64,000 bases of DNA from CAVSIS01 sp963814875 (GCA_963814875.1 CAWFFJ010000021.1:74907-138906), one strand, 5' to 3'. Shown: positions 8,550 through 17,915, numbered from the stretch's first letter. Numbers and translations: made by a program. The notes: generated by a model from the sequence alone, not told the origin.

Positions 8550-9476
8550 ATGCGCGCGATGGTGGTGGCGTTGATGATCCTGGCGGCGGCCGCCGCGTTC
8601 GGAGCCGAAACAGAGTTCTGGGCGCAGGCGACCTACGTGCGCGGCTCGGTGAGCGTGGCCGCACGGTCCGGGGAGGCCACTGTCCCGCTCGCGCGCGGTG
8701 CCGTGCTCGAAGCCGGCGCCGAGGTCGTCACGACGGGCGACGGCCGCGCCACCTTCCTGCTCAGCGACGGCGGCCTGCTGGTGGTTCCTTCCTCCGCTCG
8801 ACGCGTGCTCGAGCCGGCTGCTCGGCGCGCCGGCCCGTCGCTCGGCGAGGTCGCGCACAACCTGACCCGGACCCTCGCCGCCGGAGGCGACGAGGAGCCG
8901 CTCCTCAAACACCTCGGCGGGCTCCGGGAGGAGGGCCGGAACCTCGCCGTCGCCCCTCGCAGGACCCGGGTCCGGCCTGGACCGGTGCGCCTGGCCTGGG
9001 AACCGGCGCCGGGGGTCGCGTCCTATGTCGTGCGCGTCCTCGGCCCGGCCGGATCGGTGCTCGAGGAGCAGGTGGGGGGGACCGTCCTCGAGATCGGGTC
9101 CGGGAAGCTCCAGGCGGGCGCAGGCTACGTCTGGGAGGTCCGCGACGCGAGCTCCCCAGATTCGCTCGCGGCGCTCGGCAGCGGCAGCTTCGCGGTCCTC
9201 GACGGGGAAACCGCCCGCCGGGTCGCGGCAGCGGAGTCCGAGATCGAAGGCGCCGGGCTCAACACCGCCGGCGGCGACAGCACGGCGACCTACCTGCGCT
9301 ACCAGGTGTGCCGGGACGCCGAGCTCTATCTCGAGGCGGCGGGTCTGCTCGGTCGTCTCCTCGCCGGGGAGCCAGGGGACCGCTCGCTCGAGGAGCAGCA
9401 GCGGGTGCTGTGGGCTGCGATCGGCCTCGATCCCGACCGCGCGGCGCTCGCCTTCGAGGGCGTCGGAGCGCCATAG
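8550..9476 (+). CDS. Exported FecR-domain protein
   Basis: The ATG at 8550 lies 10 bp after the CHAT stop and behind a G-rich Shine-Dalgarno stretch. The 308-residue product starts with a signal peptide (MVVALMILAAAAAFGA). A FecR-like domain follows (about residues 25-95): YVRGSVSVAARSGE, then PLARGAVLEAGAEVVT and GRATFLLSDGG, the usual beta-rich pattern. A second beta-rich segment (about 140-210, RLAWEPAPGVASYVVRV) resembles a fibronectin-like fold, often found after FecR domains in such proteins. The C-terminal 90 residues are helical and could be TPR-like. Unlike iron-uptake FecR, it has no membrane anchor and no adjacent sigma factor. Its stop abuts the start of the CHASE2 cyclase with no spacer, so a periplasmic sensing partnership is likely but inferred. 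Confidence 0.8.
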   Translation: MRAMVVALMILAAAAAFGAETEFWAQATYVRGSVSVAARSGEATVPLARGAVLEAGAEVVTTGDGRATFLLSDGGLLVVPSSARRVLEPAARRAGPSLGEVAHNLTRTLAAGGDEEPLLKHLGGLREEGRNLAVAPRRTRVRPGPVRLAWEPAPGVASYVVRVLGPAGSVLEEQVGGTVLEIGSGKLQAGAGYVWEVRDASSPDSLAALGSGSFAVLDGETARRVAAAESEIEGAGLNTAGGDSTATYLRYQVCRDAELYLEAAGLLGRLLAGEPGDRSLEEQQRVLWAAIGLDPDRAALAFEGVGAP

Positions 9477-11294
9477 GTGGCGGACGCGGTTGCGTCGTCC
9501 GCCGCACGACGGGGTCGTCGGTGGCGTGCCGCAGGTCTCGCGGTGGCGGCGACGCTGGTGCTGCTCGCAGCCGGCTGGGGTGCGTCGCGTACGGCTTTGG
9601 CAGCACTTCTCGAGGCCCGTTCGATCGACCTCCGGTTCCGTGCCCGGGGCGAGCTCGCCCCCGACCCCGAGATCGTCGTGATCGGCGTCGACGAGGCGTC
9701 CTTCTCCCGCCTCGGCCTCAAGTACCCGTTCCCGCCGCTGGTGTGGGCGAAGCTGATCGAGCGGCTGAACGGGGCGGGCGCCGCGGTGGTCGCGTTCGAC
9801 TTCCTGTACTCGGAGCCGACCCGTGAGTGCGACCCTCCGGACCAGGACGCGCGCCTCGCCGAGGCGATTCGACGAGCCGGCAACATCGTCTGGGCCGAGC
9901 AGCTCCGCGACGGGCGGGTGCCCGAGCCGCCGATCCCGGTCATCCGCGACGCGGTCGCCGGGACGGGGTTCATCAACCTCCCGGACGAGCGCGACGGACG
10001 GATCCGCCGCGTCGCGCCGGCTCGCTCCGGGCGGCCGTGCTTCGCCGCCGCCGCGGTCGAGGCCTACGCCGGCTACCTCCCGCCGGAGTGGCAGGAGGAG
10101 GCGCTCCACCTGATTCCGTACCGAGGCGGCGCCGGCACCTTCCCGACCGTCTCGCTCGGCGACGTGCTCGCAGGCGAGGTTCCGGCCGAGCTCATCGCGG
10201 GCAGGATCTGCTTCGTCGGGGCGACCTTCGCGGCCAGCCACGACACCTACCCGACGCCGTTCCACCGGGTGAACCTGCCGGACTCGCCGGGGGTCGAGAT
10301 CCACGCCACCGTCGCCGGCGCAATCCTGCGCGGAGATCGCCTGGTGGAGACGAGCCCGAAGACCGCGTGGCTGATGCTCGGCCTCGCCGTGCTCGCGATC
10401 GCGTGGTTGATCGGCGCCGACCGTCCGTGGTGGGCGCTCGCCCTGCAGGCGTGCGCACTCGCCGGTTGGGGGGCGTGGACGGTCGAGCGCTTCCTCGCCG
10501 GTGAGGTCGTCCCGGCGGTCGTGCCGATGGGGGTCCTCGCCGCGAGCTTCCCGTCGGTGGCGTTCGTCAGCTATCTGCTCGAGCGCTCGCGTCGACGGGA
10601 GATCCGAGGTCTTTTCGAGTCCTACGTCGACCCGTCGGTGGTGGCGTGGCTGCTGGACAACCCGACCGCTGTCAACCTCACCGGCGGACGCCACACGGTC
10701 ACGATCCTCGAGTCCGACATCGAGGGCTTCACCCCGATCACGGAGCAGCTCCCGCCGGAGGCGCTGGTCGGCCACCTCAACGCGTACTTTGAAATCCTCA
10801 CCGGCGCAGTGATCGACGCCGGAGGGATGCACGACAAGTACGTCGGCGACGCGTTGTTGGCGGTGTTCGGCTTCCCTGTGGCGCAGCCCGACCACGCCGC
10901 GCGAGCGGCGACCGCCGCGCTCGCGATTCAGGAGCGCGTCGAGCAGGCCAACCTGGAGTGGGAGCGGCAGGGGATGCCGGTCCTGCACACCCGCATCGGC
11001 CTCGCCTCCGGCGAGGTGGTGATCGGCACCGTCGGCGCCAGTGCGCGCAAGACCTTCACCGCGATTGGCGAGGCGGTCAACCTCGCCGCGCGGCTCGAGG
11101 CGCTCAACAAGCCGCTGGGCACGCGGATCCTCCTCGACGAGGCCACGGCAGAACAACTGCCCGCGGAGCTTCCGGTGCGCGACCTCGGCGAGCACGCGAT
11201 CAAGGGCTTCTCCCGCCCTGTCCGGGTTTTCACCCCCGAGGCCGCACCCATGACCGGCGACGAGCCCTCCCGCGGCGGCGCCGAACCGGCGTGA
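9477..11294 (+). CDS. CHASE2-domain class III adenylate/guanylate cyclase
   Basis: A GTG start follows the upstream TAG directly. The 605-residue protein has an N-terminal membrane helix (about 20-45) and an extracytoplasmic CHASE2 domain (about 50-290) containing DPEIVVIGVDEASF and VVAFDFLYSEP. Three hydrophobic helices follow (about 295-370), as expected for CHASE2. A class III cyclase domain occupies about 395-590. Both metal-binding aspartates are visible: SDIEGFT (about residue 414) and KYVGDALLAVFG (about 458), plus GEAVNLAARLEALNK near the transition-state Asn/Arg. This is a complete, probably active cyclase making cAMP (or cGMP) in response to an envelope signal. It is cotranscribed with the FecR and TPR-CHAT genes. 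CHASE2 ligands are unknown. Confidence 0.9.
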   Translation: MADAVASSAARRGRRWRAAGLAVAATLVLLAAGWGASRTALAALLEARSIDLRFRARGELAPDPEIVVIGVDEASFSRLGLKYPFPPLVWAKLIERLNGAGAAVVAFDFLYSEPTRECDPPDQDARLAEAIRRAGNIVWAEQLRDGRVPEPPIPVIRDAVAGTGFINLPDERDGRIRRVAPARSGRPCFAAAAVEAYAGYLPPEWQEEALHLIPYRGGAGTFPTVSLGDVLAGEVPAELIAGRICFVGATFAASHDTYPTPFHRVNLPDSPGVEIHATVAGAILRGDRLVETSPKTAWLMLGLAVLAIAWLIGADRPWWALALQACALAGWGAWTVERFLAGEVVPAVVPMGVLAASFPSVAFVSYLLERSRRREIRGLFESYVDPSVVAWLLDNPTAVNLTGGRHTVTILESDIEGFTPITEQLPPEALVGHLNAYFEILTGAVIDAGGMHDKYVGDALLAVFGFPVAQPDHAARAATAALAIQERVEQANLEWERQGMPVLHTRIGLASGEVVIGTVGASARKTFTAIGEAVNLAARLEALNKPLGTRILLDEATAEQLPAELPVRDLGEHAIKGFSRPVRVFTPEAAPMTGDEPSRGGAEPA

Positions 11295-11326
11295 CAGGGC
11301 GGGGCGCAGAGCGTAGGCTGACGAAA

Positions 11327-12052
11327 GTGAACGTTCTCGGCTGGAGCCTGCTCACCGCTGCGGCGGGTGTCGCCCTCGTCCACACCCTGCTCGGCCCCGA
11401 CCACTACCTCCCGTTCGTGATGCTGGCGCGCGCACGCGGCTGGTCGAACGCGCGGACGTTGGTCATCACCTCGGTCTGCGGTGTCGGCCACGTCGCCTCC
11501 TCGGTCGTGCTCGGCGGGCTCGGCGTGCTCGCAGGCCTCGCCGTGGGTCAGATCGAGGGCGTCGAGGGCGGACGCGGCGGCCTCGCCGCCTGGGCGTTGG
11601 TCGCCTTTGGCCTCGCGTATGCGCTGTGGGGAGCCCGGCACGCGCTGCGCCACGCCAAGGGCCTCGAGCCGCACCACCACCACGGGCACGTCCACCTGCA
11701 CACCCACGGCGCCGACGACCACCACCACCCGTCGCCATCCGTCGACGAGCTCGCCCACGAGCGCCGCGCGGCGACCACGTTCTGGGCCCTGTTCGTCGTC
11801 TTCGTGCTCGGACCGTGTGAGCCGCTGATCCCGCTGTTCGTCGTTCCCGCCAGCCGCGGTGCGTGGGGCCTCGCGGCGACCACGGCGATTGTCTTCGGCG
11901 TGGTCACCATCGCCACCATGGTCGCGGTCACCGCCGCCGCCCTCGCCGGGATCCGGATGCTCCCGCTCGGCCCCCTCGAGCGCTGGTCCCACACCCTCGC
12001 CGGCGCCGTCATCGCCGCCTCCGGGCTCGCCATCCTCTTCCTCGGGCTTTGA
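11327..12052 (+). CDS. NicO/UreH-like membrane transporter with His-rich loop
   Basis: A GTG at 11327 gives 241 residues starting just before the first membrane helix. An in-frame GTG at 11291 overlaps the cyclase stop as GTGA and would add 12 polar residues, so the start is uncertain. Six hydrophobic segments are visible. Helix 1 carries HTLLGPDHYLPF, close to the H-x-x-x-PDH signature of nickel/cobalt (NicO, UreH) permeases. The central cytoplasmic loop (about residues 118-143) is strongly His-rich, with HHHHGHVHLHTHG and DDHHHP, suited to binding Ni, Co or Zn. Helix 4 has GPCEPLIPL. The family link is good, but whether it imports or exports metal, or handles another substrate such as sulfite (TauE/SafE-like), is not clear. 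Confidence 0.7.
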   Translation: MNVLGWSLLTAAAGVALVHTLLGPDHYLPFVMLARARGWSNARTLVITSVCGVGHVASSVVLGGLGVLAGLAVGQIEGVEGGRGGLAAWALVAFGLAYALWGARHALRHAKGLEPHHHHGHVHLHTHGADDHHHPSPSVDELAHERRAATTFWALFVVFVLGPCEPLIPLFVVPASRGAWGLAATTAIVFGVVTIATMVAVTAAALAGIRMLPLGPLERWSHTLAGAVIAASGLAILFLGL

Positions 12053-12074
12053 AACGTAAGACGCGAGAGGCGAG

Positions 12075-12098
12075 ACGCGGGTGAGGCCCGTGTTTTTT
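12075..12098 (+). terminator. Rho-independent terminator after the NicO-like gene
   Basis: A 7-bp stem (ACGCGGG pairing with CCCGTGT, one G-T pair) with a 5-nt loop is followed by six T residues at 93-98 of the 12,000 block. It lies 22 bp after the transporter stop and probably ends the CHAT-FecR-CHASE2-NicO transcript. Confidence 0.75.
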
Positions 12099-12439
12099 GG
12101 GCGATGGGGACTCGAGGATCAACTTCCCAACTTCTTCGAGCCTGGCACCAAGGCGACCGCGTAGGGCGGGCAGCTCGTCGGTGCCCGTGGAAAGTCGATA
12201 CGTGAGGTGCAGAGCTCGTGAAGCCGACGATGTCGCCGCCGGTGCACGTGGGAAGAGGTGCGAACGACACCCTCGACCGACGGCCCCCGTCTCCGCAGCG
12301 AGCTCGGGGGGTAGCTCGGTTCGCAGAATGCGTCTTCTGCCGCGACGGGCGAGGCGTATGCTTGCGGCAGCGCAGCTCACGGTCCAAACCTGTTGTCCGG
12401 TCGGGTGTCATCCGGCGCGAGCGCCGGGCGGGGGGTTTC
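12099..12439. other. Non-coding gap before the surface-protein gene
   Basis: No convincing ORF was found in these 341 bases. It probably holds the promoter of the following gene; TATGCT near 12357 is a possible -10. A short stretch at about 12117-12136 (GATCAACTTCCCAACTTCTT) resembles one in the accessory island near 51249, with one substitution over its first 16 bases. Its meaning is unknown. Confidence 0.4.
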
Positions 12440-14602
12440 ATGAAAGCAAAGATCGTTGTCACCGTTGTGTGCATCCTGGCCACGTCGGCGTCACTGTATG
12501 CGGCGTTCACCGGCACCGACGTGTTCCTGCCCTCGGTGGGCGCCGCGCCCGGTGTCGCGCCGGCGGTCTGGTACACCACCGTCTGGGTCCACAACCCCAA
12601 CAGCACGGCGGCCAACGTCACCTTCTACCTGCTCGAGCGCCAGGCCAACCCGACGCCGATGTCGTACACCGACACCATCCAGCCGGGGGACACGGTCAAG
12701 TACGACAACGCCGTCGAGCTCATGTTCGCGAAGCAGACATTCGGCGCGCTGCGGGTCACCTCGAACGTCAAGGTCCTGGTCGGCTCTCGCATCTACTCCC
12801 AGTCCGGGTCGGCCCTCGAGGACTCGGTCGGGCAGTACTTCGCCGCCGAGCCTGCGTCGTTCTCGATCGGCGCCGGCGAGTCGACCGAGCTGATGGGGGT
12901 GTACGGGACGGTGCCGTCCTCAGCCTCGACCTTCCGCACCAACTACGGATTCGTCGAGACCACCGGCACCGGGACCTGCACGGTCAAGGTCACGGTCAAG
13001 GACGGAGCCGGGACGGCGCTCGGCACGAGGACCTACACCGTGCGCGAGTGGGAGCAGCTCCAGAAGGGCTTCAAGGACGAGTTCCCGTCGCTGTCGACCG
13101 AGAACGCCCGCCTGACCGTCGAGGTCACCTCCGGCTCCGGCAGGGTGATCGTGTTCGGGTCGGGGGTGGCGAACGGCTCCCAGGACCCGACGACCTTCGA
13201 GATGGCGTTCCGGGACGACCTGCTGGCGGAGAACGCCTCGGGGGGCAGCATCACCGGCGTCACAGCCGGCGCCGGGCTGGGCGGTGGTGGCACCACGGGC
13301 AACGTCACGGTCAACGTCGGGGCGGGTGCCGGGATCACGGTGGGAGCGGACACGGTCGGCATCGCCGACAACGGCGTGACCTCGGCGAAGATCGCCGACG
13401 GGTCGGTGGCCCCTGCCGACGTGGCGTTCAACTACGCGGGTTCGACCAGCAAGGGCGGCGCGGCAGGAGATGTTGCCTGCACGGGCTGTGTCGCGAGCAC
13501 CGAGCTCAGCGGCGCCGGCGCGGCCAGCGGCCAGGTCCTCAAGTACACCGGCAGCGCGGTCGCCTGGGCTGCCGACAATACCGGTGGCTTGACGCTGCCC
13601 TACGCCGGAAGCACAGACACTCACACTACGGCGTTTGCTGTCACCAACACCTCCGGCGGCGCCGTTTATGGCATGAGCAATGGCGGCGACGCGGTGCATG
13701 GCGAAAGCATCTACGGTGAGGGCGTGTACGGCAGCAGCAAGACGAAGAGTGGCGTGGAGGGCTTCAGCACCGACAATAACGGCGTGCACGGCGAAAGCCC
13801 CAACAATGACGGCGTGTACGGCGCCAGCTCCACCTATAACGGCGTGTACGGCGTGGCCAGCGCCGCCACCTGGGCCGGGGTATTCGGCAGAAACTTTGCT
13901 GGGGACGGTGTCGTGGGCAGCAGCGCCGGTGGCAACGGCGTTCGGGGTGAGTCGACAAAGTGGGGTGTGTACGGCCAGGGTGGAAGCCTGGCGTGGGGCG
14001 TGCTCGGGACCCTGAACGAAGGTGTGGCCGGGATCAGCGGCAGCGGCGCGACCGGCAGCGCCGGGTACTTCGACGGCAAGGTGCAGATCACCGGGACGAT
14101 CTCCAAGGGTGGCGGGTCGTTCAAGATCGACCACCCGCTCGACCCCGAGCACAAGTATCTCTACCACTCGTTCGTCGAGTCGCCGGACATGATGAACATC
14201 TACAACGGCAACGTCACCACCGATGCCAACGGCGACGCCGTCGTCGGGCTGCCGGAGTGGTTCGAGGCGCTCAACCGGGACTTCCGCTACCAGCTCACGG
14301 TGATCGGTCAGTTCGCACAGGCGATCATCTCGCAGGAGATCGATCACGACCGGTTCGCGATCAAGACGAACCTCGGCAACGTCAAGGTCTCGTGGCAGGT
14401 CACCGGGATCCGCAAGGACCCGTTCGCCGAGGCGAACCGCATTCCGGTCGAGGAGGTCAAGCCCGACATCGAGCAGGGCACGTACCTTCACCCCGCCGCC
14501 TACGGTCAACCCGAGGAGAAGAGCGTGACCTGGGCGCGCGAACCCGAGATGAGGCGACAGCTGGAGGCGCAGCGGGAGAAGGCGGCACAGCAGCCGAAGT
14601 AG
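12440..14602 (+). CDS. Secreted repeat-rich surface protein
   Basis: The ATG at 12440 follows a run of G and is the first start in front of a signal peptide (IVVTVVCILATSASLYAAF). The product has 720 residues. The N-terminal 270 residues are beta-rich (VWYTTVWVHNPNSTAANVTF, probably an immunoglobulin-like fold). A Gly/Ala/Thr-rich region (about 275-400) follows. Residues about 410-520 hold roughly ten degenerate repeats of the form G-V-x-G-x-S (GVYGSS, GVHGES, GVYGAS, GVVGSS), likely a beta-solenoid. The last 190 residues form a conserved-looking domain (GGSFKIDHPLDPEHKYLYHS, then YQLTVIGQFAQ and VSWQVTGIRKDPF) of a kind I associate with secreted repeat proteins of soil and marine bacteria. 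Function is unknown; a structural or adhesive surface role is inferred. It stands alone. Confidence 0.6.
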   Translation: MKAKIVVTVVCILATSASLYAAFTGTDVFLPSVGAAPGVAPAVWYTTVWVHNPNSTAANVTFYLLERQANPTPMSYTDTIQPGDTVKYDNAVELMFAKQTFGALRVTSNVKVLVGSRIYSQSGSALEDSVGQYFAAEPASFSIGAGESTELMGVYGTVPSSASTFRTNYGFVETTGTGTCTVKVTVKDGAGTALGTRTYTVREWEQLQKGFKDEFPSLSTENARLTVEVTSGSGRVIVFGSGVANGSQDPTTFEMAFRDDLLAENASGGSITGVTAGAGLGGGGTTGNVTVNVGAGAGITVGADTVGIADNGVTSAKIADGSVAPADVAFNYAGSTSKGGAAGDVACTGCVASTELSGAGAASGQVLKYTGSAVAWAADNTGGLTLPYAGSTDTHTTAFAVTNTSGGAVYGMSNGGDAVHGESIYGEGVYGSSKTKSGVEGFSTDNNGVHGESPNNDGVYGASSTYNGVYGVASAATWAGVFGRNFAGDGVVGSSAGGNGVRGESTKWGVYGQGGSLAWGVLGTLNEGVAGISGSGATGSAGYFDGKVQITGTISKGGGSFKIDHPLDPEHKYLYHSFVESPDMMNIYNGNVTTDANGDAVVGLPEWFEALNRDFRYQLTVIGQFAQAIISQEIDHDRFAIKTNLGNVKVSWQVTGIRKDPFAEANRIPVEEVKPDIEQGTYLHPAAYGQPEEKSVTWAREPEMRRQLEAQREKAAQQPK

Positions 14603-14725
14603 GCAGGCTGCACGCGATTCGGGCCGGAGTGAGCGGGCGAGCACCTGTACCAGGGTCGCACCTGCTGCGACCGGCGCCCGCACGGCCCGTGGCGATAGAA
14701 TGGCACCCGGCTGCGGAGACGTGCG

Positions 14726-15409
14726 ATGAGGAACTTCCGGCGGGCCTACTACGACTGGTTCTCGAGCTTCTACGACAGGTTCGTCGCCGTTCACTCCTCC
14801 GACCGCCGGGGCGCGGCCCGTGCCTTCCTGGCCGAACACGTCGCCGTTTCCGAGGGTTCCGCCATCCTGGACATCTGCACCGGCACGGGCTCTCTCCTGT
14901 CCAACCTGCGAGAGAGGACCGGCCCCCGAGGACTGGTGGCGGGGGCGGACTTCTCCCGCGGCATGCTGAACGCGGCCAGGGCAAAGACGAAGATGTTCGC
15001 CAACATCGTCCTGGTGGAGACCGACGCGGGCGCCCTGCCCTTTGCGGCGTGCAGCTTCGACGCGGTCACCTGCTCGCACGCCTTCTACGAGCTGAAGGGG
15101 GAGACACAGAGGCTTGCGCTGCTCGAGGTACGACGTGTTCTCAAGCCGGACGGCGTGTTCTTCATGATGGAGCACGACGTGCCCTCGAAGCCGGCCCTGC
15201 GGGCGCTCTTCTATCTCCGCTTGCTGTCCATGGGCGCCGGCAGGGCCATCTCGATCCTGAAGCACGAGCAGGAGGTCCTCCGCGCCCACTTCGATCACGT
15301 CGAGAAGCTCCTCACGCCGACCGGCCACTCCAAGGTCTGGGTTTGCCGTAGGGGAAGGTCCTGCCCTCACTCCCCACCCGCTGCAAGCCATGACCGGCCG
15401 CAAACCTGA
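14726..15409 (+). CDS. Class I SAM-dependent methyltransferase (UbiE-like)
   Basis: The 227-residue protein has a complete Rossmann-type methyltransferase core. Motif I is ILDICTGTGSLLSNL (about residues 49-63), followed by VAGADFSRGMLNAA (motif II), TDAGALPFAACSFDAVTCSH (motif post-II/III) and EVRRVLKPDGVFFMMEHD (motif IV). This arrangement matches the UbiE/Coq5 group and small-molecule methyltransferases. The substrate cannot be predicted. A TAGAAT hexamer at 14696-14701 is a possible -10, and a perfect 7-bp hairpin (GGTCGCA/TGCGACC, about 14654-14672) lies upstream. The gene stands between two unrelated genes and appears to be its own transcription unit. Confidence 0.82.
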   Translation: MRNFRRAYYDWFSSFYDRFVAVHSSDRRGAARAFLAEHVAVSEGSAILDICTGTGSLLSNLRERTGPRGLVAGADFSRGMLNAARAKTKMFANIVLVETDAGALPFAACSFDAVTCSHAFYELKGETQRLALLEVRRVLKPDGVFFMMEHDVPSKPALRALFYLRLLSMGAGRAISILKHEQEVLRAHFDHVEKLLTPTGHSKVWVCRRGRSCPHSPPAASHDRPQT

Positions 15410-15630
15410 TCGCCTCGAACTCCGGGTGACCTCCCGCCCCGACCGTTTTGCCGTCATCGAAGCCGGAGGTCACCGTGGCCCTGAGATCGGTGATCAACTT
15501 TGCACTTCCTTCCACGCGACTCGATCCCTGCCGCGGTGCGTCTCGACCGCCTCGTGCCGCCGCGCTACACTCCCGCCGCGGCGCCCGTCGGGGCACTTCG
15601 CCGTGATCTGTGCAGGGGGAACCAGAACGA

Positions 15631-16392
15631 GTGGCGAGGAAGATCGGAATCCCGTACCGCTTCTACCGGGCGCTCGTGATGCTTCCGGTCATGGTCGTCA
15701 TGACGCTGGTGATCGGCTTTCTCACGGTGATCCTCGGGTTCTTTTTCAAGCCGCGCACGGTGAGCCGGCTGTGCGGGGTGTCCTGGGCGCGGCTCAACGC
15801 CTTCCTCACGCCGATGCGGGTCGAGGTCCGGGGCCGCGAGCATGTGGATCCGCAGCAGTCCTACGTGATCGTCAGCAACCACCAGAGCCACTACGACGTG
15901 TTTGTCCTCTACGGCTGGCTCGACGTCGACTTCAAGTGGGTGATGAAACAGGAGCTGCGTAAGGTGCCGGGCCTCGGGATCGCGTGTGCGAGCCTCGGCC
16001 ACATCTACATCAACCGCGCCGATCACGAGAAGGCGATACGCTCCCTCGAGGAGGCGAAACGCAAGATCGTCGACGGGACCTCGGTGCTGTTCTTCCCCGA
16101 GGGCACGCGCAGCCGCGAGGACGTCATGCGGCCGTTCAAGAAGGGTGCCTTTCGCATGGCGGTCGACCTCGGGCTGCCGATCCTGCCGGTGACGATCTCC
16201 GGCACCCGGGACGTGATGCCGCCGGACACCCTCGACATCCGCCCGGGGAGGGCGGTGATGACCCTCCATCCGCCGATTCCGGTCGATCCGAGCGCGCCTG
16301 GAGAGGCCGAACGGCTGAGCGCTCTGGCGCGCGAGGTCATCGCGTCCGCACTGCCGGAGGCGAGCCCCCGAAAAGCCTCGAACATTGAGTGA
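15631..16392 (+). CDS. plsC: 1-acyl-sn-glycerol-3-phosphate acyltransferase (PlsC family)
   Basis: The GTG at 15631 was preferred over GTG 15610 because AGGGGGA is about 10 bases upstream; it gives 253 residues. An N-terminal hydrophobic hairpin (about 15-45) anchors the protein to the membrane. Motif I is NHQSHYDVF (H-x4-D catalytic pair), motif II is GHIYINR and motif III is FFPEGTRSR. A final LPILPVTISGTRDVMP matches motif IV. The enzyme transfers an acyl chain to lysophosphatidic acid in phospholipid synthesis. Length and motif order are normal for the family. Other lysophospholipid acyltransferases share these motifs, so the exact acceptor is inferred. Confidence 0.87.
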   Translation: MARKIGIPYRFYRALVMLPVMVVMTLVIGFLTVILGFFFKPRTVSRLCGVSWARLNAFLTPMRVEVRGREHVDPQQSYVIVSNHQSHYDVFVLYGWLDVDFKWVMKQELRKVPGLGIACASLGHIYINRADHEKAIRSLEEAKRKIVDGTSVLFFPEGTRSREDVMRPFKKGAFRMAVDLGLPILPVTISGTRDVMPPDTLDIRPGRAVMTLHPPIPVDPSAPGEAERLSALAREVIASALPEASPRKASNIE

Positions 16393-16401
16393 CCGAGGCG
16401 C

Positions 16402-16430
16402 TTGTATCTCTTCTTCACAAGCGGTATAAT
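16402..16430 (+). promoter_or_regulatory. Sigma-70-type promoter of citrate synthase
   Basis: TTGTAT at 16402-16407 and a perfect TATAAT at 16425-16430 are separated by 17 bp, the best canonical promoter in the window. Transcription would start near 16437, leaving a leader of about 114 bases before the citrate synthase ATG. Confidence 0.75.
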
Positions 16431-16550
16431 CCTCGCCGTGCAAACCTGCACGGTCACGTCGTTCCAACGATCATCAAGCAGGCGGACGGGGATACTGCCC
16501 ATCGCAGGCGGACATCACCCGTTTCGACCGCAGGACTCAAGGAGGCGAGA

Positions 16551-17855
16551 ATGATGAGCTTGAAGGCGGCCCTGGCGAAGAAGATCGACGAGCATCGGCC
16601 CCGTACGACCAAGCTGCTCAAGGAGCACGGCGACGTCAAGTTGGGCGAGGTCACCATCGCACAGGCGATCGGCGGCGCCCGCGGCGTGCGTTGCCTGGTC
16701 ACGGACGTGTCGTACCTCGACCCGTTCGAGGGGATCCGCTTCCGCGGCAAGACCATCCCCGAGACCTTCGAGGCCCTGCCAAAGGTCCCTGGCAGAGAGT
16801 ACCCGTTCGTCGAGGGTTTCTTCTACTTCCTGATGACTGGCGACGTTCCGACGATGGAGCAGACCCTCGAGGTCGCCGCCGAGTTCAAGAAGCGGCGTGA
16901 GCTGCCGCAGTACGTGATCGACGTCCTGCGCGCGATGCCGCGCGACACCCATCCGATGACCATGTTCTCGGCCGGCATCCTCGCCATGCAGCGCGAGTCG
17001 AAGTTCGTCAAGCGCTACAACGAGGGCATGAACAAGATGGAGTACTGGGAGCCGATGTTCGAGGACGTTCTCGACCTGCTGCCCAAGCTCCCGACGCTGG
17101 CCGCGTACATCTACCGCATGAAGTACAAGGCCGACGTCCACATCCCGGGCGACCCCAAGCTCGACATGGGTGGCAACTTCGCGCACATGATGGGCATCCC
17201 GGAGCCCTACGACGACGTCGCTCGGATGTACTTCATCCTCCACTCCGACCACGAGTCGGGCAACGTCTCTGCCCACACCACCCACCTGGTGGCGTCGGCG
17301 CTGTCGGATGCGTACTACTCGCTGTCCGCAGGAATCAACGGCCTCGCGGGTCCGCTCCACGGCCTCGCCAACCAGGAGGTCCTGAGCTGGACCATGAAGT
17401 TCATGGACTCCCTCGGCGGCCAGGAACCCACAGAGGAAGTCATCAAGAAGGCGCTGTGGGACACCCTGAACTGCGGCCAGGTGATCCCGGGCTACGGCCA
17501 CGCGGTGCTGCGCAAGACCGACCCGCGCTACGCCTCGCAGCGCGAGTTCTGCCTCAAGAACCTGCCCGACTACCCGCTGTTCAAGGTCATCTCGATGATC
17601 TACAAGGTCGCGCCGGGCGTGCTCCAGGAGCAGGGCAAGGCCAAGAACCCGTGGCCGAACGTCGACGCGCAGTCCGGCGTCATCCAGTGGTACTACGGCC
17701 TCACCGAGTGGGACTTCTACACCGTCCTGTTCGGCATCGGCCGCGCCATCGGCGTGCTCACGAACATCGTCTGGGACCGCGCCCTCGGCTACCCGCTCGA
17801 GCGGCCGAAGTCCCTGACCACGGCGATGCTCGAGGAAGCCGCCGCCAAGAAGTAG
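16551..17855 (+). CDS. gltA: Citrate synthase (eukaryotic/mitochondrial-type)
   Basis: GGAGG at 16541-16545 precedes ATG codons at 16551 and 16554; the first is used, giving 434 residues. The enzyme condenses acetyl-CoA and oxaloacetate in the TCA cycle. The sequence resembles the mitochondrial-type rather than the usual bacterial type: IRFRGKTIPE, HSDHESGNVSAHTTHL, GLAGPLHGLANQEVL and GYGHAVLRKTDPRY. The catalytic residues corresponding to pig His274, His320 and Asp375 are visible at about His270 (GPLHG), His317 (GYGHAV) and Asp372 (PNVDAQSG). It has its own promoter and a strong terminator, so it is monocistronic. Length is normal for the long-type family. Confidence 0.95.
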   Translation: MMSLKAALAKKIDEHRPRTTKLLKEHGDVKLGEVTIAQAIGGARGVRCLVTDVSYLDPFEGIRFRGKTIPETFEALPKVPGREYPFVEGFFYFLMTGDVPTMEQTLEVAAEFKKRRELPQYVIDVLRAMPRDTHPMTMFSAGILAMQRESKFVKRYNEGMNKMEYWEPMFEDVLDLLPKLPTLAAYIYRMKYKADVHIPGDPKLDMGGNFAHMMGIPEPYDDVARMYFILHSDHESGNVSAHTTHLVASALSDAYYSLSAGINGLAGPLHGLANQEVLSWTMKFMDSLGGQEPTEEVIKKALWDTLNCGQVIPGYGHAVLRKTDPRYASQREFCLKNLPDYPLFKVISMIYKVAPGVLQEQGKAKNPWPNVDAQSGVIQWYYGLTEWDFYTVLFGIGRAIGVLTNIVWDRALGYPLERPKSLTTAMLEEAAAKK

Positions 17856-17889
17856 CGGACCGCAGGGAAGGGAAGAGGTATCTCTCAAG

Positions 17890-17915
17890 GGGCGCCCTAC
17901 CGGGCGCCTCTTTTT
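17890..17915 (+). terminator. Rho-independent terminator of citrate synthase
   Basis: A perfect 7-bp stem (GGCGCCC and GGGCGCC) with a TACC loop is followed by TCTTTTT. It lies 35 bp after the stop codon. Confidence 0.9.
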
